Assembly: GCA_017311185.1 (NCBI GenBank)
Contig: JAESUZ010003163.1
Location: forward strand, 484,244-548,243
Source: Proteles cristata cristata
Taxonomy: Eukaryota; Chordata; Mammalia; Carnivora; Hyaenidae
Length of the DNA stretch: 64,000 bases
Reading direction: 5' to 3'
The notes under the pieces are model-generated. The model saw nothing but the letters and a program-made list of their open reading frames with translations, was not told the DNA's origin and made no database searches. Position numbers and translations under genes: made by a program. Each line of letters begins with the position of its first letter. The first letter of the stretch is position 1. Below are positions 43,667 to 53,600 of the stretch, in pieces.

Positions 43667-43890
43667 TTTTTTTAATTTTTTAAAATCTTTATTTATTTTT
43701 GGGAGAGAGAGAGGAGAGAGAGAGCACAAGCAGGGGAGGAAGAGAGAGAGAGGGAGACACAGAACCTGAAGCAGGCTCCAGGCTCTGAGCTGTCAGCAAA
43801 GAGCCCAATGCGGGGTTTGAACCCACAGACCACGAGAACATGACCTGAGCCGAAGTCAGATGCTTAACCAACTGAGTCACCCAGGTGCCC
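43667..43890 (-). mobile_element. CAN SINE, long form
   Basis: TSD AAGAAAGGTTTTTA-like: AAGAAAGGTTTTAT (43653) and AAGAAGGGGTTTTTA (43891). Head GTCACCCAGGTGCCCC. Confidence 0.9.
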
Positions 43891-44585
43891 CAAGAAGGGG
43901 TTTTTAAATATATTTTGGGCTGGAATCTTTTACAATATCAAAAAAGGAAGATATGTGTTTGTTGCATTCTTTCTTTCAGTATTTAACATAGATTGCCTCA
44001 GGACTACTTTTACTTAAAAGCCAAAGAATATTAGTGAGACTATAAACTCATTGTCTTTTCTGTTTGGCCTCCTCTGAAGAAATATTTTGTAATCCCTGAG
44101 TTATTACCTTGGCAATTCAGTAATAAGGAACTGGAATTGGTTTCATTTCCTTTTGCATTCCTTTTTCAGGAATGTGGAGCCCTCTTGATGTCTTAGGGTA
44201 AAGGGATGCTGATGGTTGAAAATGGTTCATTCTTTTCAGTGTGCAGCTGTTTTTGGAAGGCAGGAGACTCTGCTACAGCTCTGTCATAAATGTGATGGTT
44301 TTTAAATATTGAGCAATGTTATTTGGAATGATAACAATACTTCCTTAGATTTTGATGACTTTTTATAAAATTGCTGATAATTTTGAAAGTCTTATTTTCA
44401 AATAGATAATAAAAGAAAAATACAAAATAATAAAAGAATATACAAAATGCAATAAGTTCAGAAAGATACATATTGAAAACTGTTTTCCCATCCTGTCGCC
44501 AGTTACTTCTTTCTTTTCTTAGGCTGCCACTATTACCAGTTTTTTTATATATATTTTCAGAGATACTACAGGATTATGCAAGCAT
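43891..44585. other. Intron, no feature recognised
   Basis: Unique-looking DNA before the GT microsatellite; possible old LINE text after it (44690-44990) that I cannot assign. Confidence 0.5.
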
Positions 44586-44645
44586 GTGTGCGTGTGTGTG
44601 TGTGTGCGTGTGTGTGTGTGCGTGTGTGCATGTGTGCGTGTATGT
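44586..44645. repeat. (GT)n microsatellite with GC interruptions
   Basis: GTGTGCGTGTGTGTGTGTGT and further GTGTGC units, ~60 bp. Confidence 0.95.
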
Positions 44646-45092
44646 TTTCAACACAAAGATAGCATTATTATATACACTCTCCTATAACTTTTCTCATTGA
44701 AAATAAATCTTGGTGATTGGGCAGTAAATAATCTAATTCTTTTTAACAGCTACATGATATTTAACCGAAACTTATTTGACCAGTCCCTGTTGGGTTGTTT
44801 TGCTGTCATAAGTAATACTTCAGTGAATTTCCTATACATGTTTCACATAAACACACATTCACAGGAGCCTAATTGTTTTCATATAATAATAATTTCTACC
44901 ACCCTACGGTATAAAAATTTACGTGCAGTATTCACAGACAGACTAGTAGGGGGTCAATGTTTTGTTCCTTTATTATAATAAAAATGAGATTCTACAATGA
45001 TGCATTCAAGTATCATTTTCTAATAGTTGAACATATAAAATGAATTATAAGAATTTCTGTTTGTTTTTTACTCTCTTATCTTTGCATTGAAG

Positions 45093-45236
45093 ATTTTGGT
45101 GCCTCTGATTTTGCTACAACAAATGCTTTTGGAGTTGACAAGACGTGGTCAAGAGCCTTTGAGTGCATTGCTGCAGTTCGGTGTGACGTACCTGGAGGAC
45201 TTTGCTGCGGAGTACATCATTCAGCAAGGTGGCTGG
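45093..45236 (+). CDS. BCL2L13: BCL2L13 fifth coding exon (residues 147-194, hydrophobic core helix to BH2)
   Basis: The acceptor TTGAAG ends at 45092 and the donor GTATGA starts at 45237. The 144 nt (48 codons, phase 0 at both ends) encode ILVPLILLQQMLLELTRRGQ, then EPLSALLQFGVTYLED, then FAAEYIIQQGGW. The first part is the hydrophobic central helix of the BCL-2 fold. The terminal IIQQGGW is the start of BH2 (Gly-Gly-Trp, as in BCL2 and BCL-XL), which continues in the next exon outside the window. Because both ends are phase 0, skipping this exon would keep frame but remove the core helix. Confidence 0.95.
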
Positions 45237-45451
45237 GTATGAGCTCTTGTGTGTTTTCCTGTCTTTAAAAGAAAGTTGAAGCTGCTCACAGTGCTTGTTT
45301 TTATGAACATAGGTTTAGTATCAATATTATCATTTAATATTATTTAATATTGATTGCATGATGATAGCAAAGCAAGACTATTAATACGGTTTCACTATTA
45401 AGATTTTACTTAGAGTAGTGTGATAGGTGGTGTTCTAAATAGTTCTTTTAA

Positions 45452-45693
45452 AAATTTTTTTAAATGTCCTGATTGGGTTTTTAAAAAAATGTTTTTTAAA
45501 TTTCTGAGAGAGAGAGAGAGACAGCGTGAGCAGGGGAGGGTCAGAGAGAGAGGGAGACACAGAATCCAAAGCAGGCTCCAGGCTGTGAGCTAGCTGTCAG
45601 CACAGAGCCCGATGGGGGGCTCGAACCCACAAACCGCGAGATTGTGACCTTAGCTGAAGTCGGACACTTAACCAACAGCCACCCAGGCGTCCC
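45452..45693 (-). mobile_element. CAN SINE, long form, with TSD
   Basis: TSD CTAAATAGTTCTTTTAA (45435-45451 and 45694-45710). Carries an extra ~30 bp (ATGTCCTGATTGGG..) at the tail. Lies ~215 bp after a BCL2L13 donor. Confidence 0.93.
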
Positions 45694-45897
45694 CTAAATA
45701 GTTCTTTTAAGTAGTTCTAATTATGAAACATTTTGTACTAACAAAAAATAAGAGATGAGGAATAATAAAGTGAACGCCTATGTATTAGCCAGCTCATTGG
45801 AAGAACACAGCCAACACGTTTGAATCCTTTTCTGTGCTCTTAGATTTCAGCATGCTCCTACCAACTTCACAAGGATAGCTTCTTTTCTGAAAATTTT

Positions 45898-46021
45898 TTA
45901 TAGCTTAACTATATATATATCCCTAGACAATAATTTTTAATATATTTTTATAGCTTAACTATATATATAATATATCCCTAGACAATATATTAATTTGTAT
46001 ATATATATCCCTAGACAATAA
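45898..46021. repeat. Minisatellite, ~55-bp unit
   Basis: TTTTATAGCTTAACTATATA..TCCCTAGACAATA occurs twice (from ~45897 and ~45947) with a third partial copy (TATATATATCCCTAGACAATA, ~46001-46021). Confidence 0.9.
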
Positions 46022-46703
46022 TGTGAATAATACCACATTAAATGTGTTTTTCTAAACTTGCTTTTTTTTCACTCAGTGTTAGATTCTTGAGACTCTCCTA
46101 GGTCATTGTTTCTCCAATTTTTTTTTTATCAGTCCTTTAAGGATCCTTTTTTAGACATTTTTATCCTAATCATCTCCCTCCTCCCCCATGAAATTTTAAC
46201 ACCACAGATATAAGTGTATCTATGTACTGGGGCCCTTTGGAGGGCCACAAGTGATAATAATATTTAAGATTTCCCCCATCTTGCCAAACCAGGTTTTACT
46301 CTCGAAATGATCCACATTAAGAATACATAATCTAGGTTAATGTATTGGCTGATGTTTGGTATTCCATTGTGTAAATATATCACACAATTTATTTATCTAT
46401 ATTCTTGTCAGTAGATATTTTCACCTTTTTGTTATTACAAATATTGCTGTTATGAACATTGTTATACATATGTATACGAGTTTCTCTGGGTATATACTTG
46501 GGAGTAGAATTTCTGGGTCCACGAATATAGACATATTCAGTTTACAGGATAATGCCAAAGTGTTTTCCAAAGTGTTTTTCCAACTTATACTCTGTCAGCA
46601 GTACATAAGAATTTTTGTTGCTCTTCATATTCCCCAGTACTTAATATTGTCAGACTTCTTAATTTTTAAATTCATTTATAATCTTTTAAAATAAGATTAT
46701 TTT

Positions 46704-46922
46704 GGGGCGCCTGGGTGGCTCAGTCGGTTAAGCATCCGACTTCGGCTCAGGTCATGATCTCAACGGTTTGTGGGTTTGAGCCCCGCATCAGGCTCTGTGC
46801 TGACAGCTCAGAGCCTACAGCTTGCTTCAGATTCTGTATCTCCCTCTCTTGCTGACCCTCCCCTGCTCACGCTAGTCTCTCTCAGTCTCTCAGAAATAAA
46901 TAAAAACATTAAAAAATTTATA
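46704..46922 (+). mobile_element. CAN SINE, long form, well preserved
   Basis: GGGGCGCCTGGGTGGCTCAG head intact, GACAGCTCAGAGCC body, AAATAAATAAAAACATTAAA tail. Inside an antisense L1. Confidence 0.93.
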
Positions 46923-47266
46923 AAATGTTATAAAGTGTTCTGTGTATTCTTCACCCAGTTGCTCCTAGTGTTAATATCTTACTCAACTACGGTACCCTTA
47001 TCAAATTGACTTTTTCATATTGATTTCATATCTAGCAAATTTGTTAAACTGTATTATTATTCTGATTATTTATCTCCAGGTCTCTTTGATTTACATAGAA
47101 AATCATACAGTCTGTGAATAATGATAAGTTTTTTCCTTGACAAGTCTATCTTTTTAATTTATTTATCACATTTATTTCACTAATCCAGTACAATATTAAT
47201 GGAATTGGTGTTAGAACTCATCCGTGTCTTTTTCCTAATATTAAAATGAGTCCTTTCAATTATTTT

Positions 47267-47490
47267 TTTTAAATTTTTTTTTTATGTTTTTTATTTATTT
47301 CTAGGAGAGAGAGAGAGAGACAGCATGAACAGGGGAGGGTCAGAGAGAGGGAGTCATAGACTGAAACAGGCTCCAGACTCTGAGCCGGCAGTCAGCACAG
47401 AGCCCGACGCGGGGCTCAAACCCGCGAACCGCGAGATCATGACCTAAGCGAAAGTCGGACGCTTAACCGACTAAGCCACCCAGGCGCCCC
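47267..47490 (-). mobile_element. Young CAN SINE
   Basis: Exact 19-bp TSD GAGTCCTTTCAATTATTTT (47248-47266 and 47491-47509). Has the 2-bp deletion. Splits an antisense L1. Confidence 0.97.
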
Positions 47491-47585
47491 GAGTCCTTTC
47501 AATTATTTTACTATTTAGTTGTATCAGTCTCAGTGAGTGAGATTGGCTTGTAATTTTTCTTGAATGTCTTCAGTTACAATTTTTT

Positions 47586-48050
47586 TAGGGTGTCTGGGTG
47601 GCTCAGTCAATTAAGTGTCTGGCTCTTTTTAAAAATTTTTTTAATGTTTTATTTATTTCCGAGAGAGAGAGAGAGACATTGTGAGCAGGTGGGGAGGTGG
47701 TCAGAGAGAGGGGGAGACACAGAATCTGAAACTGGCTCCAGGCTCTGAGCTGTCACTACAGAGCCTGACGTGGGGCTCGAACCAACGAACCGTGAGATCA
47801 TGAGCTGAAGTTGGACGCTTTACCTACTGAACCACCCAGGCGCCCCAAATGTCTGACTCTTGATTTCAGCTCAGGTCTCTTAATTTCAGCTCTTCATGAT
47901 CTCATGGTTTGCGGGATCAAACCCCATGGCTCTACACTGACTGAGCAGAGCCTGCTTGGGATTCTCTCTCTCTGCCCCTCTCCTGTTTGCACTCTCTTTC
48001 TCTTCTTCAAAATAGGCAAATAAACATTAACAAATAAATAAGTAAACATT
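47586..48050 (+). mobile_element. Older CAN SINE split by another SINE
   Basis: Head GGGTGTCTGGGTGGCTCAGT (47588) resumes at 47848 with GTCTGACTCTTGATTTCAGC and ends in AAACATTAACAAATAAATA. Confidence 0.9.
47627..47846 (-). mobile_element. CAN SINE nested head-on in an older SINE
   Basis: TSD AAGTGTCTGGCTCTT (47613-47627) and AAATGTCTGACTCTT (47847-47861). Head GAACCACCCAGGCGCCCC. Opposite orientation to its host. Confidence 0.92.
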
Positions 48051-48057
48051 TTATGTT

Positions 48058-48240
48058 GGAGAATTTTGAACATGTATGAAAATAGATAAGATGGTATAAT
48101 GACCCCCATCATTTAAGCCCTAACAGCCATTAACTCATTGCCAGTTATGCTTTATTCACATCTTAGTCATGTCTTTTCTTAATATTATTTTAAACAAAAT
48201 CCAGACATCATATACTTTTATCTATAACAATTTCACTTTG
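48058..48240 (-). mobile_element. Old LINE fragment (L1/HAL1-like)
   Basis: GACCCCCATCATTTAAGCCC, AACTCATTGCCAGTTATGC and CCAGACATCATATACTTTTA follow the same old LINE 3' region as 40920-41610. A piece near 48395-48475 may continue it. Confidence 0.5.
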
Positions 48241-48393
48241 TAGGGAAGTAGGAGGGGGGATAGGTGAAATAGTAAAGAGGATTAAGAGTACACTTATCAT
48301 GAGCACTGAGGAATATATAGAATTGAATCACTGTACTATATACACGTTAATACAGCACTGTATTTTAAGTATAGCGGAATAAAATTTTTTTCA
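48241..48393 (+). mobile_element. LINE-1 3' end remnant (+)
   Basis: TTATCATGAGCACTGAGGAA, GAATTGAATCACTGTACTAT and ACAGCACTGTATTTTAAGT with an A/T-rich end are the 3' UTR terminus of an older carnivore L1. Confidence 0.65.
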
Positions 48394-48499
48394 GTATATA
48401 TCTCTAAAAAGCAAATATTTTCTTTTTAATCACACTACCATTAATTATCACATCAAAAAAATTAAAAATTATTTCTTCACTATCCTGTTGGCATTCACT

Positions 48500-48702
48500 T
48501 TTTTTTTTTTAAGTTTATTTGAGAGAGAGAAAGAGAGAGGGTGAGTACACACAGGCAGGGGAGGGGCAGAGAGAGAAGGATAGGGAATCCCAAGCAGGCT
48601 GTGTGCTAATACTGTGGAGTTCGATCCCACAAACCATGAGATCATGACCTGAGCCAAGATTGAGAGTTGAATGCTAAACTAACTGAGCCACCCAGGTCCC
48701 CC
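48500..48702 (-). mobile_element. CAN SINE, long form
   Basis: T12AAG tail, GAGCCACCCAGGTCCCCC head. TSD TTGGCATTCA (48488) / AGCGTTCA (48703) partial. Confidence 0.88.
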
Positions 48703-48744
48703 AGCGTTCAGATTTCTGAATGTCTCAAAAATATCCTCTCTTTT

Positions 48745-49057
48745 GGATGGGAAGGCAATCTGGCTGCAAAGTCTGTCACCCTATTGATCACCAGGGCTGA
48801 TTCAGCTGGCGTCCCCTTCCTCCCTCACTGCTCCCTGTGCATCTCCTGAGGCTGCGCACTGTGTTAAGAGGATGATCTTCCCTGATCGAGGAGTACCCTT
48901 CTTTAGTCAAAGCTGTAGGAGTGGCTACGGCTACGCTCCCCTGCTAGAGCCTCCAAACAGGCTCTTAAGGTCCATTTGTAGGAGAATAATGGTAGTCAGG
49001 CTTCTACCTCATTCACATCTGAATGAGGTGCTATGTGTAGCAGTTTGGCTTTCTTTC
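48745..49057 (+). pseudogene. RN7SK: 7SK snRNA retropseudogene
   Basis: The segment follows 7SK RNA from its 5' GGATG(T)GAGGGCGATCTGGCTG to the 3' AATGAGG..TGTGGCAGTCTGCC..TTTCTTTT end, with many substitutions. It has a deletion of ~20 nt where the parent carries its GATCTGGCTGGCTAGGCGGG block. Recognisable blocks include CCCCTTCCTCCCTCACTGCT, CTCCCCTGCTAGAGCCTCCA and AAGGTCCATTTGTAGGAGAA. Imperfect flanks AAATATCCTCTCTTTT (before 48745) and AAAATCCTTTCTTTT (after 49057), with an A-run, fit an LINE-driven retrocopy. No 7SK-type upstream Pol III promoter is evident, so it should be inactive. Confidence 0.9.
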
Positions 49058-49219
49058 AAAAAAATCCTTTCTTTTAATCTTAACAACGTATGGAGTTGTA
49101 TCTCCATTTTCATTTTTATTATTGTATCTTAATTTCTTCTTAGTTTTTGAATTAAAATATTTTTTCATTGCCCAGGATATTTGTGTGTATGTATCTTCCT
49201 TGTTTTTTGGTGTTGGTTT

Positions 49220-49314
49220 TGTTTTTTTAAGTTCTAGGCCCAACGGGGCTTGAACCCACAACCCCAAGATTAAGAGTCGTATACTCTCTACTGACTGAGC
49301 CAGCCAGGTGCTCC
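49220..49314 (-). mobile_element. CAN SINE, short form
   Basis: AAGTTCTAGGCCCAACGGGG..TGAGCCAGCCAGGTGCTCC. Confidence 0.83.
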
Positions 49315-49861
49315 TCTTTTCTTTTTTAATAACTATAAATTCAGACTTAGAGAAGCTTGCCTTTGTCTTGAAAACCAAAACAAAATTACAAAGCATTTAT
49401 ATCATTTACTAACCTGATTTCATTTTAAGAAAGAGGTGGTAGTTACATTGCAAGAATAAAATTTATACCCTGAATGATGCAGGTCTTAGTCTGGGGGTAA
49501 TAAAAGGAGACCATAGCATTGTTGCCAAAATTATAATCTGTTGGTGGCATTTGTGGGAACTGAAGCCCTTGCAAATTTCTAAACAGCAGTCAACTGCTAG
49601 GAAATTCTTAAATGACTGTAGGCCAAAGAGGGAATGAGGTTAGTAAAATGCCTTAACAGAGTTTGAATGAAATACTGGATTTGAGAGTTACTGAAACTTG
49701 GATATGTGAAAATAGGGTGGTAATTTGGGTCATGCTTATCATGGTCTCAAGTTCAAGTAAATTACTATGATAATACACCACTTCACAGGGGCTTTCAAGG
49801 GGCTTTTCTTTTCCTCAGTAGGGGCTGGCAGAAAGTATGCTCAGTTATTTTCAATATAGAT
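49315..49861. other. Intron, no feature recognised
   Basis: Unique-looking. Confidence 0.5.
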
Positions 49862-50105
49862 GGGGTGCCTGGGTGGCTCAGTCGTTAAAGCATCCGACTT
49901 TGGCTCAGGTCATGATCTCACGGTTCCTGGGTTCCAGCCGTACCTGGGGGCTCTGTGCTGACAGCTAGCTCAGAGCCTGGAGCCTGTTTCAGATTCTGTA
50001 TCTCCCTCTCTCTCTGACCCTCCCCTGCTCACGCTGTCTCTCTCTCTCTCTCTTTCTCTCAGAAATAAATAACACATGTTAATTTTTTAAATAAAAAATA
50101 AAAAG
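49862..50105 (+). mobile_element. CAN SINE, long form
   Basis: GGGGTGCCTGGGTGGCTCAG head. (CTCT)n body at 50036-50059. Tail AAATAAATAACACATG. Short TSD TATAGATG. Confidence 0.9.
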
Positions 50106-50436
50106 TATAGATGCCTAGCTTCAAAGCCAAAACATGAGGAAGGAAGAGAGATGGAATGTAGAGTCTGCAGAGAAAATACTCCCCTTCTTCCTGGCTTCTC
50201 TTTTCCTCATGCTTGAAACAGAGAGCACCTGAAGTGGAACTAATGCCCCAGGGTAATAGTTTCAGGCCTACTGGGTCAGTTTTACATATAGTCTGTACTT
50301 TGCTTCTGTCTTTCTTTTCTATCTTCTGACTGAGAGCTGTGGTCTCTGCTGCTGTGCATTTCTACATCAAACATAAAGTCTGCTCATCTTCTTAGGGGGA
50401 AGGGCTGTCACAGTAACAATGTCCTCTTTTTTTTTT

Positions 50437-50655
50437 AAATAAATAATTGATTTAATGTTTATTCATTTTTGAGACAGAGAGAGACCAAGCATGAGTGGGG
50501 AAAGGGCAAAGAGCGAGGGAGACACAGAATCTGAAGCAGGCTCCAGGCTCTGAGCTGACAGCACAGAGCCCGATACGAGGCTCAAACTCATGAACTGTGA
50601 GATCATGACTTGAGCCGAAGTCAGATGCTTAACAGACTGAGCCAGTCAGGTGTTC
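50437..50655 (-). mobile_element. CAN SINE, long form
   Basis: TTTTTTTTAAATAAATAATT tail side, GAGCCAGTCAGGTGTTCCCC head. (GTTTTT)n runs follow at 50668-50722. Confidence 0.88.
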
Positions 50656-51740
50656 CCCACTCCGTTCTTTTGGTTTTTTGTTTGTGTGTTGTTGTTTTTG
50701 GTTTTTTTGTTTGTTTTTTTTTTAGTAGCGACTTCCTCTTAAGCTGCTCTGCCCTAATTCATGTTGTGCATTTGTGCATTCAAAAGAATCTCTTGTCTCC
50801 ACTGTAGATAGAAGATGAGGAAAGTACATAAGCCAGCCCCCCATTTTCCTCATTGTCATTATTGCCATTGATGCTGTTCATGGGTAGCTCCACCTAGGAA
50901 TCTTCCTCACCTATACGGTGCTTTACAACAAGGGAAGAAACAAAATACAGGGATGTTATTCATTCCCTTCTCCATTTTAATTTTATTATGATGTAGTGTA
51001 TCAAAACATGTTGGTTATTATAATTTATTACGGAGAAGGTATTTTATTTAACTGAAATGTGTGTGCTAAAGAAAAAGCAAGAATATGAATAGTTGTTAAT
51101 ATTAAAAAATTTTAAATGTGTTTCTAATCTCTAAATTTGAATGCCCAATCTGTATTTCACATCGTTATGTCTAAACGCTCTGTTTTTGTATATGTTTAAA
51201 ACCGAGAGATTGCTTTTTTGGCTAATTGATGAAAGTGTATCCTCTGATACAAAGTGTCAACATGAATCATCATTAAAGTACTTTGTGTTAAACATTACAT
51301 TGACAGGTCTTAAAACCATTATGGTCATTCTTCTAGAGGTCATTGACAATTATGGTCATTGTCTACATGCGTGTCAGGTATATAAAGTCTGTAATATGAT
51401 TTCCATGGGTAATGTGTTTGTCGTCAGCCACTTGAACATAACATCAGGGTAAAACAAACTACCTAGCTCTCAAAGTGGAACTAGTTTTAAAACCCTATAG
51501 GAAAGGAGGAGGTGATGGCAGCTATAATATGTTAGGCTTTGGGCTTATAGATTTGCAGAGAGGAAAGTAATATTTTGTTCTCTGAGTTATAAAAAGAAAT
51601 GGCTAGGATAAATGCCTTTTGGAGGTCCGCAGGTAATTTTTTTCTATGATTTATGTTTTGTGATTGTTTTTGACAATATATTTGAGATGATTTTTCCATT
51701 GTACTGGTATTGAGAAGAGTACTTTAGAAGTAATTATGAC
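50656..51740. other. Intron, no feature recognised
   Basis: GT/T-rich at the left, then unique-looking DNA. A 103-codon frame at 51141-51452 shows no known domain. Confidence 0.5.
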
Positions 51741-51754
51741 TGGTTTGAACTTTA

Positions 51755-51976
51755 TTTTTTTTTTTAATTTTTTTATTTTTATTTATTTCTAGGAGAGAGA
51801 GACAGCGTGAGCAGGGGAGGGTCAGGGAGAGAGGGAGTCACAGACTCTGAAACAGGCTCCAGGCTCTGAGCTGGCAGTCAGCACAGAGCCCAACGCGGGG
51901 CTCGAACCCACAAACCACGAGATCATGACCTAAGCGAAAGTCGGACGCTTAACCGACTAAGCCACCCAGGCGCCCC
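51755..51976 (-). mobile_element. Young CAN SINE
   Basis: Exact TSD TGGTTTGAACTTTA (51741-51754 and 51977-51990). Lacks the 2-bp deletion (CAGACTCTGAAACAGG). Confidence 0.97.
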
Positions 51977-51990
51977 TGGTTTGAACTTTA

Positions 51991-52214
51991 AAAAAACATT
52001 TTAATGTTTATTTTTGAGAGAGAGAGTGATAGAGACAGAGCACAAACAGGGGAGAGGCAGAGAGAGAGGGAGACACAGAATCCAAAGCAGGCTCCAGGCT
52101 CCAGGCTCTGAGCTGTCAGCATAGAGTGCAACACGGTGCTCAAACTCCCGAACTGTGAGATTATGACCTGAGCCAAAATCAGATGCTTAACTGACTGAGC
52201 CACCCAGGTGTCCT
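51991..52214 (-). mobile_element. CAN SINE, long form
   Basis: AAAAAACATTTTAATGTTTA tail, GAGCCACCCAGGTGTCC head. CTCCAGG duplicated inside (GGCTCCAGGCTCCAGGCTCT). Confidence 0.9.
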
Positions 52215-52474
52215 GAATTTTTTTAAATATATTGTAAAGCAATTCTGGGTTCACAGAAATATTGAGCAGAAGTTACAGAGATTTCTCATATACTACCTGT
52301 CTGTACGCATGCATAACTTTCCCCATTATCAACATCTCTCATCAGAGTCATACATTTGTTACAACTAATGAACCTCCATGGACACATCATTGTCACCCAG
52401 ACACCATAGTTTTACATTGCATTTTACTTGGTGTATATTCCATAATTTGGACAGATTTATAATGACATATATCT

Positions 52475-52695
52475 GGGGTGCCTGGGTGGCTTAGCTGGTT
52501 AGGCATCTGACTTAGCTCAGGTCACCATCTCACGGTTTATGAGTTTGAGCTCCGTGTCGAGCTCTGTGCTGACAGCTCAAAGCCTGGAGCTTGCTTCAGA
52601 TTCTGTGTTTCGTTCTCTCTCTGCCCCTCTCCTGTTTGTGCTCGCTCGCTCTCTCTCTCTCTCTCAAAAGAATAAACGTTAAAAATATTTTAAAC
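52475..52695 (+). mobile_element. CAN SINE, long form, with exact TSD
   Basis: ATAATGACATATATCT at 52459-52474 and 52696-52711. Head GGGGTGCCTGGGTGGCTTAG. (CTCG/CTCT)n at 52640-52664. Confidence 0.95.
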
Positions 52696-53100
52696 ATAAT
52701 GACATATATCTGCTCCTATAATATTATATACAGAGTATTTTCACTATTCTAAAAATCCTGTGTTCCACTTGTTTGACCTTCCCTCCCACCTGGCAACCAC
52801 TGATCGTTTATTGTCTCCATAGTTTTTCCTTTTCCAGAATGTCAGGTAGTTGAGATCATGCAGTGTGTAGCCTTTTCAGTCTGGCTTCTTTCACTTAGTA
52901 ATGTGCATTTAAGTTTCCTCCATGTCTTATGGCTTGATAGCTCATTTCTTTTTAGCACAATTTTTAGCACTCTTTTGGATGTTTATTTACCCATTCACCT
53001 ACTGAGGGAGATCTCGGTTATTTCCAAGTTTTAGCAATTATTAATAAAGTTGCTACAAATATCCGTGTGCAGGTTTTTATGTGGACATAAGCTTTAAACT

Positions 53101-53264
53101 TTTTTTTTTTTTTTTTTTGAGAGAAAATGAACATGTGTGAGCAGAGAAAGGGCAGAGGGAGAGAGAAAATCCTAAGCAACTCCATGCCCAGTGAGGGTTG
53201 ATGCCGGGCTCAGTCTCACGAAACATGAGATCATGATCTGACCTGAAGCCAAGAGTCTGATACT
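53101..53264 (-). mobile_element. CAN SINE fragment
   Basis: T20 tail, body GAGTGAGGGTTGATGCCGGG, and decayed AAGAGTCTGATAC; head truncated at the next SINE. Confidence 0.82.
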
Positions 53265-53467
53265 TTTTAAAAAATGCTTATTTTTGAGACAGAGTGAATT
53301 AGAACATAAGCAGGGGAGGGGCAGAGAGAGAGGGAGACAAAATCTGAACTAGGCTCCAGGCTCCATGCGGTCAGCACAGAGCCCGACACGGGGCTCCAAC
53401 TCACAAACTGAGATCATGACTCCAGCTAAAGTTGGATGCTTAACCGACTGAGACACACAGGCATCCC
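53265..53467 (-). mobile_element. CAN SINE, long form
   Basis: TTTTAAAAAATGCTTATTTT tail, GAGACACACAGGCATCCCC head. Confidence 0.87.
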
Positions 53468-53600
53468 CATATCTCATTAGTTTAATTTGCATTTCCATGA
53501 TGACATATGATGTGAAGCATCTATTCATATGCTTATTTGCCATTTGTATATCTTCTTGTTATGTCTGTTAAGGTGCTTGGCCCATTTTTAAAATCAGGTT

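Larger units (their letters stand above)
6319..45236 (+). other. BCL2L13: BCL2L13 gene, partial (five coding exons plus introns)
   Basis: Five exons on the + strand join in phase (121, 90, 157, 70 and 144 coding nt; end phases 1, 1, 2, 0, 0) into 194 codons without a stop. The product matches BCL2L13/Bcl-rambo, an outer-mitochondrial-membrane BCL-2 family protein linked to apoptosis, mitochondrial fragmentation and LC3-dependent mitophagy. Introns inside the span are about 21.7, 4.4, 3.8 and 8.4 kb. The leading part of the gene (CpG-rich promoter and noncoding exon) is not here. The long acidic C-terminal exon with the WxxI LIR and tail anchor was not found in 45237-64000, so it must lie downstream. 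Identity rests on near-complete residue agreement with remembered mammalian BCL2L13 and not on a search. Confidence 0.95.
46022..47585 (-). mobile_element. Old LINE-1 (antisense), SINE-interrupted
   Basis: CATTGTGTAAATATATCACA near 46365, GGGTATATACTTGGGAGTAG near 46487, then after a SINE TGATTTCATATCTAGCAAAT near 47018 and GAGATTGGCTTGTAATTTTT near 47539 are antisense ORF2/3' L1 blocks. A SINE (46704-46922) and a young SINE (47267-47490) split it. Confidence 0.7.
52700..53600 (-). mobile_element. Old LINE-1 (antisense), SINE-interrupted
   Basis: CCACCTGGCAACCACTGATC near 52787, TTTACCCATTCACCTACTGA near 52986 and, after two SINEs, TTTAATTTGCATTTCCATGA near 53480 read as successive antisense L1 3' parts. 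The EEF1A1 pseudogene is inserted at its right edge (53601). Confidence 0.7.

Noticed and set aside
49031..49396. 121-codon minus-strand frame
   Set aside because: It crosses the 7SK retropseudogene end and a short SINE; composition is Lys/Asn-rich from A-runs, with no known product.
51141..51452. 103-codon + strand frame in unique DNA
   Set aside because: No splice signals, homology or codon pattern of a gene; length is compatible with chance in AT-rich DNA.
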